DNA of 64,000 nt from Pomphorhynchus laevis (lineage: Eukaryota > Acanthocephala > Palaeacanthocephala > Echinorhynchida > Pomphorhynchidae). The stretch covers positions 124,001 to 188,000 of the forward strand of contig WNNJ02002327.1 in NCBI GenBank assembly GCA_012934845.2. Reading direction: 5' to 3'. The position numbers and the translations under genes are program-made. How positions within the stretch are numbered: position 1 is the first letter of the stretch; the number at the start of each line of letters is the position of its first letter. Below are positions 1 through 13,973 of this stretch, piece by piece. Below the pieces are notes generated by a model. The model had not been told where the DNA came from. It was given only the letters and a program-made list of their open reading frames with translations, and made no database searches.

Positions 1-599
1 CGACCAATTATTATCAGGCAGTCATACAATGGAGACCTAATCTCGTCTTACTTCATCGATTTTCAGCCAGTAACACCATTGTTGAAATCATCGCAACATT
101 TTACAGGTTCGTGGTGCAGGACGATACAGACTTCTGAAATTCGCTGAAAACCGCTGTGGTTTTCTCACAATGCGCTTTGCAAACTTTCAACTCGAGCAGG
201 ATATTAGACATATGAAAAGCCCTGGAACGGCGACTAGCTCTATGAAATTAGGCAAAATTCTTTGAACCTTTCGACGAGGCTTGCAATTTGCAACAGCAAC
301 TAAATCGTAATGTTCAGTCCGGTCAGCAGGACTGGGTAAAACAATACCGCAAGCTAATGATTGAGGGTAAGTTAAGTGCAGCAACAGCCGTTCTGGAAGA
401 CGATGTTTTTGCCAGTACCTTCTATTGTGACTCTTCAATTATCGGCGTACCAATTAAGTAAGTATTTATGTCTCTCCATCCTGAGGCGATCCAGTTAGCA
501 GGAGAGATACTAATAAATGAGCCATTTTTGCGCTCCTGTCGGCATTACCACACTAGATTTACAATTATTGAGGAGTATTCAATAGTCAGAGCAAGCAAA

Positions 600-2790
600 A
601 TAACGAAGCGTTAAGCAGGCCCTTCAGGCCTCGACGCATCAATGTTGCCACACATGCTGACAGGATTCCGAAAAACACTCAAAGACGTTGCCCAAAGCCC
701 TTGCTGAATTTGTTGTCAAATTTGCATCCGAGCCCATTCGTCCGAACTGACTTGACGACCATCAGCTTAGTGGCTCTTTAAAAAAGACTGGTTGTGTCCA
801 ACCGATTGGCGTTTGTGACGTTGCAAGGCGCATCGTCTTCAAAGCGATATTGCAATTAATTCGGGAAAATTTGCAAGACGTTTCGGGATTTGAGTAATTG
901 GCAACCTTGCAGAGGAGCGGGATCGAATACGCTACACATTCCTTGCGCAAATGTTTCAAAGCAAATCTAGACTATTGTGTCTTTATTGTCGATGTATCCA
1001 ACGCTTTTAACGTGATTAATCGAAAAGCCGCAATCATCAATATGACGTATATAGCGCCTGCTTTGTCGACTGTGCTTAAAAATATATATGCATCACCGAT
1101 TGAGCTAATACTTGGTGGTGATAGTATATCTTCGCACGAAGGCTTCACACAAGGAGATCCACTTGCGATGGCCGGCTTCTCAATGGCTCTTCCCCTTTAA
1201 TTGAAACATACGTAAACAGGTTCGTGGTGTTACCCATAGATGGTACGCAGATAATGGTAATTTTGTCGAAAAATTTGAAGACTTGAAGAAAGTGTGGTCA
1301 ATTCTCTTAGAACTTGGTCCTAAGTACGGTTATCACGTAAGCGCATCTAACACCAAATTGCTAGCAAGAAAAAGCAGTAGAGTTGACATCTATTTGTTAT
1401 CCGCTGATGTCGAACTAATATCAAAATTATGGTATTCGCACATCTGTTATCAAATATATTGGTGTTCCAATCGGCACCACACAGTACGAATGCAACTCAC
1501 GAATTAGAAGTAGAGCGCTGGTCTAATCTTCTTGATTGTTTGACACGCGTCGAAAAGATAGATCCACACGTTGCTAACAGCGGATTTGGTCGTTCGGTTC
1601 AGTTCAAGTGGACGTATTTCATGCTCTCAGTCGAATGCAGCCCTTCCCACACAAACTGTCTGTACACATCTATCAACGAAAAGTTCGTTCCTGCAGTCCT
1701 CGGACGAAAAGTGTACGAAGACTGGATGACGATCTTAACTTCTCCGATAAGAAATGGTGGACTTGGCTAATGATCTAAGGTTCTCTGCGCACCTGAAATT
1801 CGGGTGTTCTTCAAAAATATGCCATACATATGAAACCGGAGAAACTGGAAACACTTTGCGCTTACTACAAGTCCGTCTCATAAATCTGGGTTATATAGAA
1901 CGACGCCAATTTGCGTATCGATAGATTACAGCTAAGCGTGGCTAGACTTGGTTTGTTCACAATTCAAATCATATCTTATTCCTCCAAGAATGTGCCTTCT
2001 TATGGTTTAGCGTCCTACCAGTAAGGAGTGAGCGCTTCCATCTAAATCGCAATAAATTTATGGATGCGCTCCGCCACAATGCGTTTGGACGCCTACCGAT
2101 TTGAGTAAGAGCATCTGCGCATGTGTAGATAGCGTTAACATCATCCATGCCCATTCCTACAAACGAGGAGGGTTGCCTATAATCCGGCACAATATCGTGC
2201 GAGACTTGAGTACGCATAAGCTTACAACCATTTGTCACCGTGTTTGGGTTAAACCTGATGTTCCAACTGAATTAGATTCCAAGGCTCACTGATGTCCCAG
2301 CTGAATTTGATTCTAAGGCTCGGACGATTACACGCGACAGAGGTGCACGTTTTGACATTGTTTGTTCCGGACTTCAGAGCAATCGATTTGAGCGGATGTT
2401 TCTAGACGTTACCATCTTTAATATGCACGATCAATCGTATTATTGTGGTGTCCCGACATCCGTGTTTGCCAGCAACAAAATAAGAAAAAAATGCGAAATA
2501 CTGTAAACTCATTGTGAGTCTCGAACTATACCGATTCGTGCCTCTCGTCGTCTTCACGTCGGGTATATGAATGATGAGATGATTCTTTTTCTAAAATCAT
2601 AATCTGCGATAAGGCGCAGCGGTCAATAACCCAATATTCCGACATTTTGGAACATATAAAGAGAAGAATTTTGTTTGTAATCGCACGATCCTCGTCTGTT
2701 TGTCTAAGATCGTCCCGTTCTCGCTGCGCTATGCCTAAAGTGTATTTTACTACCGCCTCGCATCCAATCACATAAAATAATGGCATGATT
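600..2790 (+). mobile_element. Decayed reverse-transcriptase element (uncertain class)
   Basis: Pieces of one element read in several frames. There is a palm motif FIVDVSNAFNVINRKA near 985 and FTQGDPLAMAGF near 1145. A region near 2040 reads HLNRNKFMDALRHNAFG, then GGLPIIRHNIVRDL near 2170. C-terminal FERMFLDVTIFN (2390) looks like a nuclease-type domain, and CLRSSRSRCA follows near 2700. I recall this layout from a family common in cnidarians and other invertebrates but cannot fix its class. It is clearly broken, with many interruptions. Bases 1-600 show nothing firm. Confidence 0.55.
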
Positions 2791-2799
2791 ATTATTGAT

Positions 2800-5790
2800 C
2801 GCACAAAGGCCTATTTGAGGGTACCGAATATTGTATCAAATGAATAATAAATTATTTACAAAAATAATTATCATATATTATTATTGAATAATTATGATAA
2901 ATTATTATTATAATTTTTAACAAATTGCACCTTAGTAAACTGATATGATTTTTGATATCATCACAATAATGCTCAGTATAAGCATTCCAATCATTGCTGA
3001 GAGCATCATCACTCTTCTCATTTTCTTTTAAATAATTGAATGTCAAAATAATGTCACTGCCAGAAACTTATATAATGTAAAGAGATCACGTAAAAATCTA
3101 TCACCTAAAATTAAGAATTGATCAAAGTTGTTTAGTTGGAGATGATTAAATGCTGGTATCCATGAAAGTATTCTTTGAGTATTCATTGTGCAGATATGTG
3201 GAATGTCTGAACGTCATATTAAAGATATAGAATAAACTAGCATTCTCTCATCACTATACTCTTCAACTTCTACCGTATCACTTTCTGTACTTGATATATC
3301 AAATACTGTAGCTTCATACTTAGATGAAATTGAAGATATTACCTTAAAAACTTTAGATACATCTTCAGATATCTCAATCTGACTTTTATATTTAATCATA
3401 TACTTTTGTGTTTCCACGATTTTTGATATTAAATCTTTAAAAGCATTTAGGATTTTCATTTGTGGAATATTTTCTAGCCATTATATAATGAGAGAGAAAT
3501 TCCCATAGTCTCATTATTTTGATAATTTACCAAAAGATTATTGATATGTCACCAGTAAATGGAATTTCAACAATAATCATTTTGAAATAATCGTTGGTTT
3601 AAGTCTTTACTTAAACCAAAGATTCAATTTTTTTACTTAAATCAAACATCTCAGTCTAGTGTGTAATTAACAAATAATCAGATATCCATCTAATATCCCT
3701 TTTAATAATATATCTGAATACAAATCTGTTACGTGTTAACATTACATTGTTTCGAAGGGATTGTAAATTCTAACGGTTGAAAATTACTGGTGGAGTCTTT
3801 CTGATTTTTAAACTTGAAGATTTTCCCGAATATTTTTATTATATTTTTATTTTCACCAATTTTTGGCAGAAAAAAAAACGAACTTCTATTAATTTTTTTG
3901 TTAAAAGCAAAATTAAAATAAAATAAACCAAATTTATTAAAGAAAAACGTCATTATCGACCTTCCAAAATATCAAATTACATTATTTGATGAATTACATC
4001 AAATTCGATTATCATATCTGACAAAAGGATTCCCGTTAAGATCTTTCTTTAATAGTTCTGGTATATCGTCCAACTCTTCATTACTAGTTTTATATCTCAG
4101 ATTTTTTGCCATATTTATCCGGCTTGCCATATATTTATATGTATATAAGTCAGTCACAACCTCATCGTCTTATACAGAAGTATTGTTTGTTATAATTTCC
4201 AAAGTAGGACGTCCAGATTCTGTAGATTCTGTTACTACTGTTCTTAAAAGTTGTTTTTTTGATGATTTTTGACTTATAAAATATATATTTTATGATCTTA
4301 TTATATAACAAATATTTTTATGAAATGCTACAGAATGCGCAAAACGCACCTATTGAAAATGGAAAAACATCGATCAACATTAAAAAAAGACCAATATGGG
4401 GATGTGACAATCACAAATCAAAGTTGAATATTTATTGATCGATATGGAGAATGTAGATATTGAAATTGGAAGCACATCAAAAAATTCAAAATGTAAAATT
4501 TAAACCTTTAGAAATTAGAGACGGATCTTTCAAAATTATAGAAATTCCTACCAAGATGGAACATACACCGATCGACATGCAAAATGTTGATCGGTGTATA
4601 TTTCATTCTAAAATAGATAATTGATCGCAATAAATTACGTATTTATCGAAACTGAAGGTCATTTCAATTTTTAGATGTAAAAAGTTGTTGTTTTTACATA
4701 TCCACTTTAGTATGTTGTTTTTAAATTTTATTCTAAAATCTAAAAAATCAGCATACTTTGATACACGTAAAAGAAGCGCAATAGCTTTTTCTGTAAACAC
4801 AAAATGCTTTTATATAAAATAGCACAATATGATGTTATGTAATTTAATTTAAATTACATTTTGTTAAAAATACAAATTAATCTTCAGAGAGTAAATGGTG
4901 TAGTGGGCCTGTAATGTTATAGTGGGCTTGTAAATGGTTCTATTTTACCATAAAGGCCACTCTAAATAAATTCTATTCTATTCTATTCTAAATGATAATC
5001 AAGTTAATAAAATTATAATATTAATATGATAATATTAATAATATTAATATTAATTTTAATATTATTAATATTAATATCATAATATTAATATTAATAATTT
5101 TCAAGTTTACGTGAATTATCCCAAATCACACGAATATAGTATGATTATAATAGGAAATAACATAATATAAAATATAATTGAGGAATTAATTCAGAAAGCA
5201 TAAAATTCCGAATGTATACCTAAACTGTCGATGTTTTCAGAAGAAGAGTATCTGCCACTTAAATTTATGTAATGATAACTGAAAAATATAAATTTGAACA
5301 ACTGCGTGTTACCAATATTTGGATAATATTCATTTTATAAAAAATTTGAGACTTGACCACTTTAGTTGAATACATAACGAGAGCTTAAAAACATATAATA
5401 TGCAATATGTGCCATTAGGAGATACATGGTTAGGAAAGTTTAAAAAGGAAAGTAAATAATTATCATATATTATTATTGAATAATTATGATAAATTATTTC
5501 ACCAGTAATGGAATTTCAACAATAATCATTTTGAAATAATCGTTGGTTTAAGTCTTTAAACCAAAGATTCAAATTTTTTACTTAAATCAAACATCTCAGT
5601 CTAGTGTATAATTAACAAATAATCAGATATCCATCTAATATCACTTTTAATAATATTTCATGAAAATGAGTATATAATGCAAATGTATTAAATGCAACTT
5701 CACATCAGATGTGCCTTTTCTGTTAAGAGATTATATCCCAAAATCGCATGAGCTGCCCTCTACAAAATTTTTTTTAGAAAATTGTTTAAA
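2800..5790. other. AT-rich stretch with a duplicated, internally deleted repeat
   Basis: About 165 bp at 3545-3710 recurs at 5497-5668, and a 40-bp piece at 2853-2892 recurs directly in front of the second copy (5457-5497). The second copy therefore looks like the first with the middle removed. An 81-codon minus-strand ORF at 3214-3459 lies in the deleted part and matches nothing I know. A short (TTCTA)n run at 4967-4990 resembles a LINE or SINE tail. Confidence 0.4.
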
Positions 5791-5796
5791 TTTTTG

Positions 5797-6290
5797 CTTG
5801 TCCCGCAAGGTTTCGTCTTCGAAATTAGCTTATCTTACTAGAGAGCAACCCTTGTCGCTTATTCTGCAAAGACGTTTCTCCTAAATAGATAAGGCGGCGT
5901 TTCGTTCGCGTGTATCGAATTGAAATTCGAAGCAACTCTTACTGGATAGTAATATCCAATTTACGCCTGCCGTTGAATTCCCGAACATTTTGAAGTTTGG
6001 TAGCCAAAAAAAGCGATCAGGTATAATTAGATTTTATCTTGATGGTTTTCATGGAAAGTTTTGTTCAAATAGGATAATGTGCCATGATTTATCATGGCAC
6101 ATGATTTGAGCTATGGTTTATCTGTGGTCAGATCTCACAACGTCAAATTTCAAGCAATTAGATAAAATAAAGTGACATTTTTAAAACGGTATTTTGATGT
6201 ATTTGCCAAAGTATCCTGTTCAATGTTAGCGTCTATATTAGATTAGCCAGCATTGTCGTTTCAAATAAAGGAATCACTAGCTTTGGTCAG
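5797..6290 (+). repeat. Direct repeat copy 1, LINE 3' region
   Basis: About 490 bp nearly identical to 9852-10342. In the second copy it follows LINE reverse-transcriptase sequence, so this copy is a 5'-truncated LINE tail. Confidence 0.65.
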
Positions 6291-6889
6291 AATTATTACA
6301 AAATTATTACAAAATTTTGTTAAACTAGACTTTTTTAAATCTATAAAATAGATAAAATAATAATCTTTTGTACCTATAAGTGTTCTACAATTTCACAGAT
6401 GGGAGCTAAATATGAAAAAAGCTTTGGATTTAAATTTTTGTTTTAGTTATATCTGAATAAGGATAGTTGAAGTCCTTACTTAACCTGTTGTAAACAAGTT
6501 ATAATCAATTTACATGATCATTGACAATAAAAATGTTATCAACTTTATAAGACCATCATTTGAGAGATGATGTTAATAACATCATCTCTCAAAGCTTGAC
6601 AACATTATGATGAGGATTTGACAACATTATTAAAAAGGATTTTACTCATATTGATTATGTCTTAATAAGATAGCCAATTTGAGAATTTAATTAAAGAATT
6701 TCCAATATGGTTTATTTCAGTCTTAATTAGCTTTTCCTCCCAACAAATTGTTATTTCTACAAATTGGAAATTTTTGAATATCTATTATCGTTAGATATCT
6801 ATTACCGATATCTATTATCTATTATCGATAGATAATAGATAGGTAATAGATATCTAATAGATATCTAATAGATATCTATTAGATATTAC

Positions 6890-8085
6890 CTGGTCAGAAA
6901 ACAAGGCGAATTCAGTTGATACCGACATCGTATTTTTTGATTTTTCAAAAGCGTTTGATCGAGTTGATCATGACCTGCTTCTTATGAAACTGACAAACAC
7001 AGGACTTCCTATTGCTCTTGTTAATTGGATCAGGGCCTTTCTGCATCAACGAAGCTTCAGAGTGCGTGTTGATAATACACTATCGTCGGTTAGGCCTTGT
7101 CACATTGGTGTTCATCAGGGATCTGTTTTAGGTCCACTGTTATTCAGTATATATGTAAATGATTTACCTGCAACCATTTGCTCGTCAGTGCTATTGTATG
7201 CTGATGACTTAAAGATTTGGAGGGGTGTTTACTCGAGTAATGATATTAGCATTTTACAGAGAGATATTGATAGGGTCGAGTTATAAGTGGCGAGCAACAA
7301 GCTTGTGATGAATATCACCAACTGCAAACACATGCGTGTTCTGGGTAGAGTTGTAAAGTCTCTGTCAGCAATTCAATACACTTATTGTGGTCGTGAAATA
7401 GATAGTGTTGTAAGCCATAAAAATTTGGGAGTGTTGATTGACCACAACCTGAGAACTGCCCCACATACCGATCTTGTATGTGCCAACGCTAATAAAATGG
7501 TAGGGGTCATTAGGCGCACATTCGTAGCTCTTGATCCGGTTGCTCTTCGGCCTCTAATTTTGGCTCACGATCTGAGCCGGTTGTTGTATGCGACCCCTTG
7601 TGTATACCCATGCGCAGTTGGGGAACACTTGATCTCTGAGAAAGTGCTTCGTCGTGCAACAAAGTTGTCGCTGATCTTGGCGCAAATGCCCTATGAGTGT
7701 CGTTTGCAATGTCTTCGGCTTGTGACCGTTTCTTGGAACTGTCAGTATATCGATATGAATATAATGTGGCGAGTTCTTCATTCTTCTAATCATCCTCTTC
7801 GGATGTGTTTACAACTGCGACAGTCAGCATTCCTTCGCGGACACAGTTTGACTTTGAGCCGAAATTTAGTGAAAAAGTCCCGGTGTATACAATTTCAACG
7901 AAGAGTAGTTGGACTTTGAAACAGACTGGATGGAGAGACTGTTTGCAGCAGTGGTGCCTCAGCATTCAAGTCCGGATTACGAATAGATCATGCTATGCGC
8001 AAACAGCCGATAACTCTTTTTAAACCCCTTGCACGACATGTTAATGGATATGGTTTTGGGGGCAACGTTTCTGCACTAGATTGAT
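6890..8085 (+). mobile_element. CR1/Jockey-type LINE, reverse-transcriptase part
   Basis: Reads FFDFSKAFDRVDHDLLLMKL, then VHQGSVLGPLLFSIYVNDLP and VLLYADDLKIW, the A, B and C motifs of a non-LTR reverse transcriptase; the thumb region follows and ends near 8085 with ARHVNGYGFGGNVSALD. One in-frame stop at about 7285 splits palm from thumb, and a frame change occurs near 7800. The 5' half is missing. Confidence 0.75.
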
Positions 8086-8440
8086 CTTTTCTTTGGTCAT
8101 TGATTTAAGTTATGGGATATAATGCCAATCGGAAATATTACTTTTAATTTCGAGTGGAGAAATAGTATCACTTCCAACAGTTAGGATGTATTTTTGATCA
8201 TCATTCAAGAACTTTGGGCAAATATTATAACATATCTGATACTTAGTAACAATTTCAATTGAATGTGGGACAGTAGCTCCTACGCAGTTTTGCTTGTCTT
8301 GAGGATCAAGTTTGGTTTTCAGTATTAGTTTTGAAACACATCTACAAAATAAGTAATTATCTAAGAGATGCTGTAGTATATGTCTAGGATGATGCTATGA
8401 TTTTTCATCAAATTTAAAGAGTTCGTCGCAGAGATAATTA

Positions 8441-8600
8441 TTGCAAGACACTTTTAAGTTTACATGCGATCACACCTACAAGCTAGATAGCAGAGTCTTA
8501 CATTTGCCTCTTTGTGCAATTTTTGTTGATTTTACGAACGCATTTGACCGGGTAAACAGAGATCTACTTTTTCGTAAGCTAAAAAGCAGATATTATAATA
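8441..8600 (+). mobile_element. LINE reverse-transcriptase fragment
   Basis: Reads LPLCAIFVDFTNAFDRVNRD (motif A) and breaks off in AT-rich sequence. The same segment is present in reverse orientation near 11470-11600. Confidence 0.55.
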
Positions 8601-8689
8601 TCTTCTTCTATTATAATATATAAGATTATAATATATAATATAAATATATAAATTTTATATTATATATTGTTATTATTAATACTTTTATT

Positions 8690-10670
8690 AATACTTTTAC
8701 AGTTGATGAAATCGAATTCTTTTTACAACACATGCCTGATAGAAAGGCAGTGGGCAATGATGGTTTAGCTGCTGAACAAATTAAAGGTATTTGGTCAGTC
8801 TCGAATTATTTTCTTGTGACGTTATTTAATCGGGTATCTATAGAAAATTTGTTCCCGATATTGTGAAAGTAGGTGATTATAAAAATACTCTTTAAATGTG
8901 GTAATGATCCTCGAAATCTAAATAATTACAAAAGTATAACAATACTTAGTCAACCATATAAGTTATTTGCTATCATAATAAGCCGTAGACTTGCAGTATA
9001 TGTATCAAACTTTCTCTCAATCGATCAACATGGTTTTCGACCAGGTTTCTCGACCACAAGTGCTGTCTCCATCTTACGATACGCTGTTCAAGAAACTCGT
9101 TCAAATCACCTTCCTTTGTACGCTGTTTTCGTAGATTTTACAAAAGCATTCGATTGCATTGACAGAGACTTGCTTCTCCGATAATTAATAACCGCACTTA
9201 GCCTAAAGAACTATACCATACATGTATCACATCAGGTTCTCTCTCCTAACATTGTCCGAGTCTTTGATGGAATATAATATTCAGATTACTGTTGAACAAG
9301 TTAAGGGCGTTCCTCAAGGTGATCATCTTTGTCCAATTTTATTCAGGTTGTTTGTATATGGTCTGCCAGCATGTATAAGTGAATCTAACTCCTTGTTTTT
9401 TAAATACAGATGATCTGGTTATATATTCGTCAAAAATTGGCGATGTGAGTTTAGCATTGGTTAGGCTCAAACTGTATTGTATGGCGAATGGTTTGCAGGT
9501 TAATCGAGCGAAAACAAACGTGCTAAAATTCCGAGGGGATGGTAGGTTATCACGAAATGATGTTTTTACTATGACGATATAAATTTGCAAATGTGTACGC
9601 AATTCTGCTATCTTGGCTTTAATCTGTCCTCTAAGTGGAATTTTACTAATCATTTTGATATAATTGCTTGTAAGGTTGCTTCTTATCTGAGTATTGTCAA
9701 TCTTTTACGTTCAACAAACTATCTTACAGCCATGAAATATTTTCAAATGATGTTTCTTCCGAAGTTAATAATCGGCTATTTTGCACGATTTGTCTATTCA
9801 AAATTTTTAGCAAATTGATAGAAAAATTGAATTTCCTTAAATTCTTCTTTTGCTTGTCCCGCAAGGTTTCGTCTTTGAAATTAGCTTATCTTACTAGAGA
9901 GCAACCCTTGTCGCTTATTCTGCAAAGACGTTTCTTCTAAATAGATAAGGCGGCGTGTCGTTTGCGTGTATCGAATTGAAATTCGAAGCAACTCTTACTG
10001 GATAGTAATATCCAATTTACGCCTGCCGTTGAATTCCCGAACATTTTGAAGTTTGGTAGCCAAAAAAAGCGATCAGGTATAATTAGATTTTATCTTGATG
10101 GTTTTCATGGAAAGTTTTGTTCAAATAGGATAATGTGCCATGATTTATCATGGCACATGATTGTGAGCTATGGTTTATCTGTGGTCAGATTTCACAACGT
10201 CAAATTTCAAGCAATTAGATAAAATAAAGTGACATTTTTAAAACGGTATTTTGATGTATTTGCCAAGGTATCCTGTTCAATGTTAGCGTCTATATTAGAT
10301 TAGCCAGCATTGTAGTTTCAAATAAAGGAATCACTAGCTTTGGTTGAATCTCATTCATTTACGGCTCACATGGATACATGGCGCGTTAAATTATTAGCTG
10401 TTCATACCTCTGATAGAATGTCTCCTGCGGTATTCTGCCCGAATCTTTGGCGACAAGGTTCAAAAGAAAAACGAACTTGTACAATCAGGATGTCGTTGGA
10501 TGGCTTTCATCCAAAATTTTATCGGAATCGCCTTATGTACCATACACGCACGGCACTCTGCGTCTGTAGATTTAAGCAGGAACGCTGGGGTCAACTGTTG
10601 CACGCACGATACTGTTTTTACCTGAAAGAACTGTCTTTGCTGCAATTAAATGCAATTGTGAGATAACATA
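8690..10670 (+). mobile_element. Second LINE remnant with 3' region
   Basis: Upstream RT region at 8700-9000 includes MPDRKAVGNDGLAAEQI. Motif A (VFVDFTKAFDCIDRDLLL) is near 9128, the GVPQGDHLCPILF motif near 9308 and DDLVIYSSK near 9410, followed by C-terminal sequence to about 10670. Several frame changes. Its 3' part is the sequence duplicated at 5797. Confidence 0.65.
9852..10342 (+). repeat. Direct repeat copy 2, LINE 3' region
   Basis: Partner of 5797-6290, with very few differences. Confidence 0.65.
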
Positions 10671-10839
10671 ACTTATTGATTCACTTTTTTAATTCTTGTG
10701 TAATTTGTAAATCGATTATATTTCAATCGCTCGTAGCGGCAGCAGGATCGAATAAATACATTCTCAGATTATTATTTGATAATAATCACAATCACAAACA
10801 AACTAATTATCAATATTGATGATTTTTATTTTAGAAAGG

Positions 10840-11880
10840 TTCCACAAATTCCCAAAGAGCTTAGTTGGGACAAACAAAACTGCGTAGGAGTTACTGTCCC
10901 ACATCTAATTAAAATTGTTACTAAGTATCAGATAGGTTATAATATTTGCCTAAAGTTCTTGAATGATGATCAAAAATACATCCTAACTGTTGGAAGTGAT
11001 ACTATTTCTCCACTCGGAATTAGAAGTAATATTTCCGATTGGCATTATATCCCATAACTTGAATCAATGACCAAAGAATAGATCAATTTAGCGCAGAAAC
11101 GCTGCCCCCAAAACCATATCCATTAACATATCGTGCAAGGGGTTTAAAAAGAGTTATCGGCTGATTTATAACCAAAGATAGTAGAATAGCTAACATTATT
11201 GAAAGCACTTTACAATCAGTTTCAGATGTAGATCCAAACCTATTTCAATCTCAACAAGCTACAGTTACAAGATCAGAAGATCATAGGTTAGGAGATTCCG
11301 CAAAGAAAATAGGACTATTCCCCACATATGTATAATTTCCTCACCTATGCTTTTTCGACATACTTCTACTTTGAAATTCTATGCGAAAGAATCAAAGAAT
11401 GTTAATCATCACTTCCAGTCATTGATTTAGGTTTGCCAACATTATGTCATACACAGTTACGAAAAAGCAGATCTCTGTTAACCCGGTCAAATGCGTTCGT
11501 AAAATCAACAAAAATTGCACAAAGAGGCAAATGTAAGACTGCTATCTAGCTTGTAGGTGTGATCGCATGTAAACTTAAAAGTGTCTTGCAATAATTATCC
11601 TTGCGACGAACTCTTTAAATTTGATGAAAAATCATAGCATCATCCTAGACATATACTACAGCATCTCTTAGATAATTACTTATTTTGTAGATGTGTTTCA
11701 AAACTAATACTGAAAACCAAACTTGATCCTCAAGACATCAAAACTGCGTAGGAGTTACTGTCCCACATTCAATTGAAATTGTTACTAAGTATCAGATATG
11801 TTATAATATTTGCCCAAAGTTCTTGAATGATGATCAAAAATACATCCTAACTGTTGGAAGTGATACTGTTTATATACATA
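10840..11880 (-). repeat. Inverted duplicate of 7985-8580
   Basis: 10850-11160 and 11440-11875 are reverse complements of about 7985-8330 and 8170-8560, including the CR1-type LINE 3' end and motif A fragment. The intervening part is a partial second copy. A plus-strand frame at 10836-11057 reads KVPQIPKELSWDKQNCVGV after a good acceptor TTTTAG; I do not recognise it. Confidence 0.55.
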
Positions 11881-12142
11881 GAATTAAAATTTATTTTAGA
11901 TGGGCCCCACATCTCATAACTTGAATCCATAACACAGAAAAAATTCAATCTAATGTATAAAATATTAATATTGTATCAATATTTTAGTTTGCTAACTAAA
12001 ATATTAATGCAATTTGCTTAATACATCAGTGTACATTAATATTTAATTTGTATTTATATTTTAAAACAAATTAATATTTTTGTATGTTCATGCAGGTGTA
12101 AAATAAAATGATTGCAATAATTAAAATTATCTAGACCTTCCT

Positions 12143-12300
12143 CGAGCCGTCTGCCAGTCCTTCTCTGCATATATCATATGGAGGTGGCGTGCACTAATGA
12201 ATCAAAATGATAACGAAACTCTTTAAGTTACCGTTTTGCTGATTCTTTCGTGTCTCTCACGAAAGAATCATTACTTCCTACGTGGGAAGCACTACTTTTC
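12143..12300 (+). repeat. Degenerate member of the 17.6/17.9 kb hammerhead repeat family
   Basis: Shares GCCGTCTGCCAGTCC and the region around the core with 17878-17960, but the core reads CTAATGA instead of CTGATGA and stem I no longer closes. Confidence 0.5.
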
Positions 12301-12653
12301 ATTTCTCAAAAAGCATTTTCACTAGTTTAGCCAAATGCCAATTCGCAATGAAATTACAAATATACTTTCCTTATGGAAATACGTAGTCACAAGAAAATCA
12401 AATCAGCTAACTGAGTCTACGTATTTAATATAATATTAAAATCAAAACAAATAAATGAAAATAATAATGTTAAATCAATAAATCAAAATTTAATAATTAG
12501 ATAATAAACATTTATAAATAATTGTTATAAGATTTTATATTTATAAGATTTTATACAACTTATGATCTAATAATTAGCTATTTGATACTTAAGAGCTTAG
12601 CCTTAAATCTACCACTCTAGTAAATGTAAAATTCTTAAAAGTAAACCAATAAA

Positions 12654-12720
12654 CTAATAATTCATTATATCGTAGATCAAGCCGAACTGTCGTTGACAAG
12701 CGAGATTTTTATGTAAATCA
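12654..12720 (-). CDS. Possible terminal or eroded LRR exon
   Basis: After acceptor TTTTAG and one phase base the frame reads DLHKNLACQRQFGLIYD and stops at TAG 12 bases later. The start matches the LRR exons, but no donor follows, so it is either a final exon or an eroded internal one. Confidence 0.3.
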
Positions 12721-13629
12721 CTAAAATCTTAGGTCATATTTCCAACGCAAATTTGTTTCGATAATTGAACAACTTCGATCGATGTTATTAGGTTTTTTCA
12801 ACATTGATTACAACTGCTTGGTTGATCATTAAACCAATATCTTTCCATAACTTTCCATTGACATCTAAAACAAATTTTAATTTTAACATTGCAAAACAAA
12901 TGATTAATTATTGACCATTTATAATTTCAAAGAGTAAACAAAGACTATATTTAAAAACAATCTGTAATCTTAAAGTTCTGGAATTGAGACGATGTAGAAC
13001 ATTAAAATAAATCTTCAATTGCTATATAAATTAGGAATAAATTGATACTTCAATTTGAGAAATGATAATAATATTATTACTTTCAAATATCAAAATCAAG
13101 AATGCGCGTAGTTTCATAGAAATTGTATATTTTCAAAATAGAAGACTTTATCAATTGGCGAAATCGAAAATCCGCGAATTAGTCGGTTTAGCACCATTTT
13201 GTATTGGCTAATAAGAATATTGGTCATTATTGAGTAATGTCGTCTAATTAATTAATCACGATGAGAAAAAGAATGAGTTATACATGCATATATTTCAAAA
13301 CATTTTTTAATTATGTAAATATTAATATTATTGAAAATATTTAAATAATAATATTTTAATATTCTATAATAAATATTAATATGGAATCAATATTTTATAA
13401 TTAGTCGCTTTAGCACAATTTTGTATTGGCTAATAAGAATATTATAAAAATATTAAATAATATTTTATTATTTAAATAATATTTTTTATTTAAATAATCA
13501 ATATTTTTTAAAAAATTCAAATATTGAGAATATTTTAAATCTTAATATTGCTATAATCATAGTAACATTTATATTAATTTTATTAAATTTAATGTTGTAA
13601 TAAAAATTATCCATATCGTTGAAATTCTT

Positions 13630-13750
13630 ATCCTGTCAACATTTAATTATTACAATGCTATAAGTTCAGAATTGGCAAAGCTAGGATTTGCAATAATTCG
13701 GGCTGGCAGATATCAAATCGCGTCAATGAAAGCATTTGCTGCCAAAGGTA
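13630..13750 (+). other. Exon-like open segment on the plus strand
   Basis: Reads SSELAKLGFAIIRAGRYQIA and then MKAFAAKG before GTAGTT. Codon-like composition stands out from the AT-rich surroundings. I do not recognise it and see no partner exon. Confidence 0.2.
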
Positions 13751-13927
13751 GTTTATTATTTATGACATTACTAATATTATATTAATATTATTCATAATGA
13801 ATCAAATATGTTTACAGACATATTTAGTGTATACATAAATTTACAATTTAGAAAGTTGAGTTTTTGCTCAATAGTGAATAAAATGTGTTCAATAGATGAT
13901 AATTATAAAGAAGTAAAAACAGCTTAC

Positions 13928-13973
13928 ATGAAATTGCAGAGATGTTCGGCAATCGCACATTTATCTTGTCCGC
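13928..13973 (-). CDS. LRR gene exon 31: cysteine-containing segment
   Basis: 46 nt between TCTAG and GTAAGC, reading GQDKCAIAEHLCNF. Two cysteines after the repeats suggest a C-terminal cap. What follows is unclear; a phase-compatible possible terminal exon lies at 12654-12720. Confidence 0.42.
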
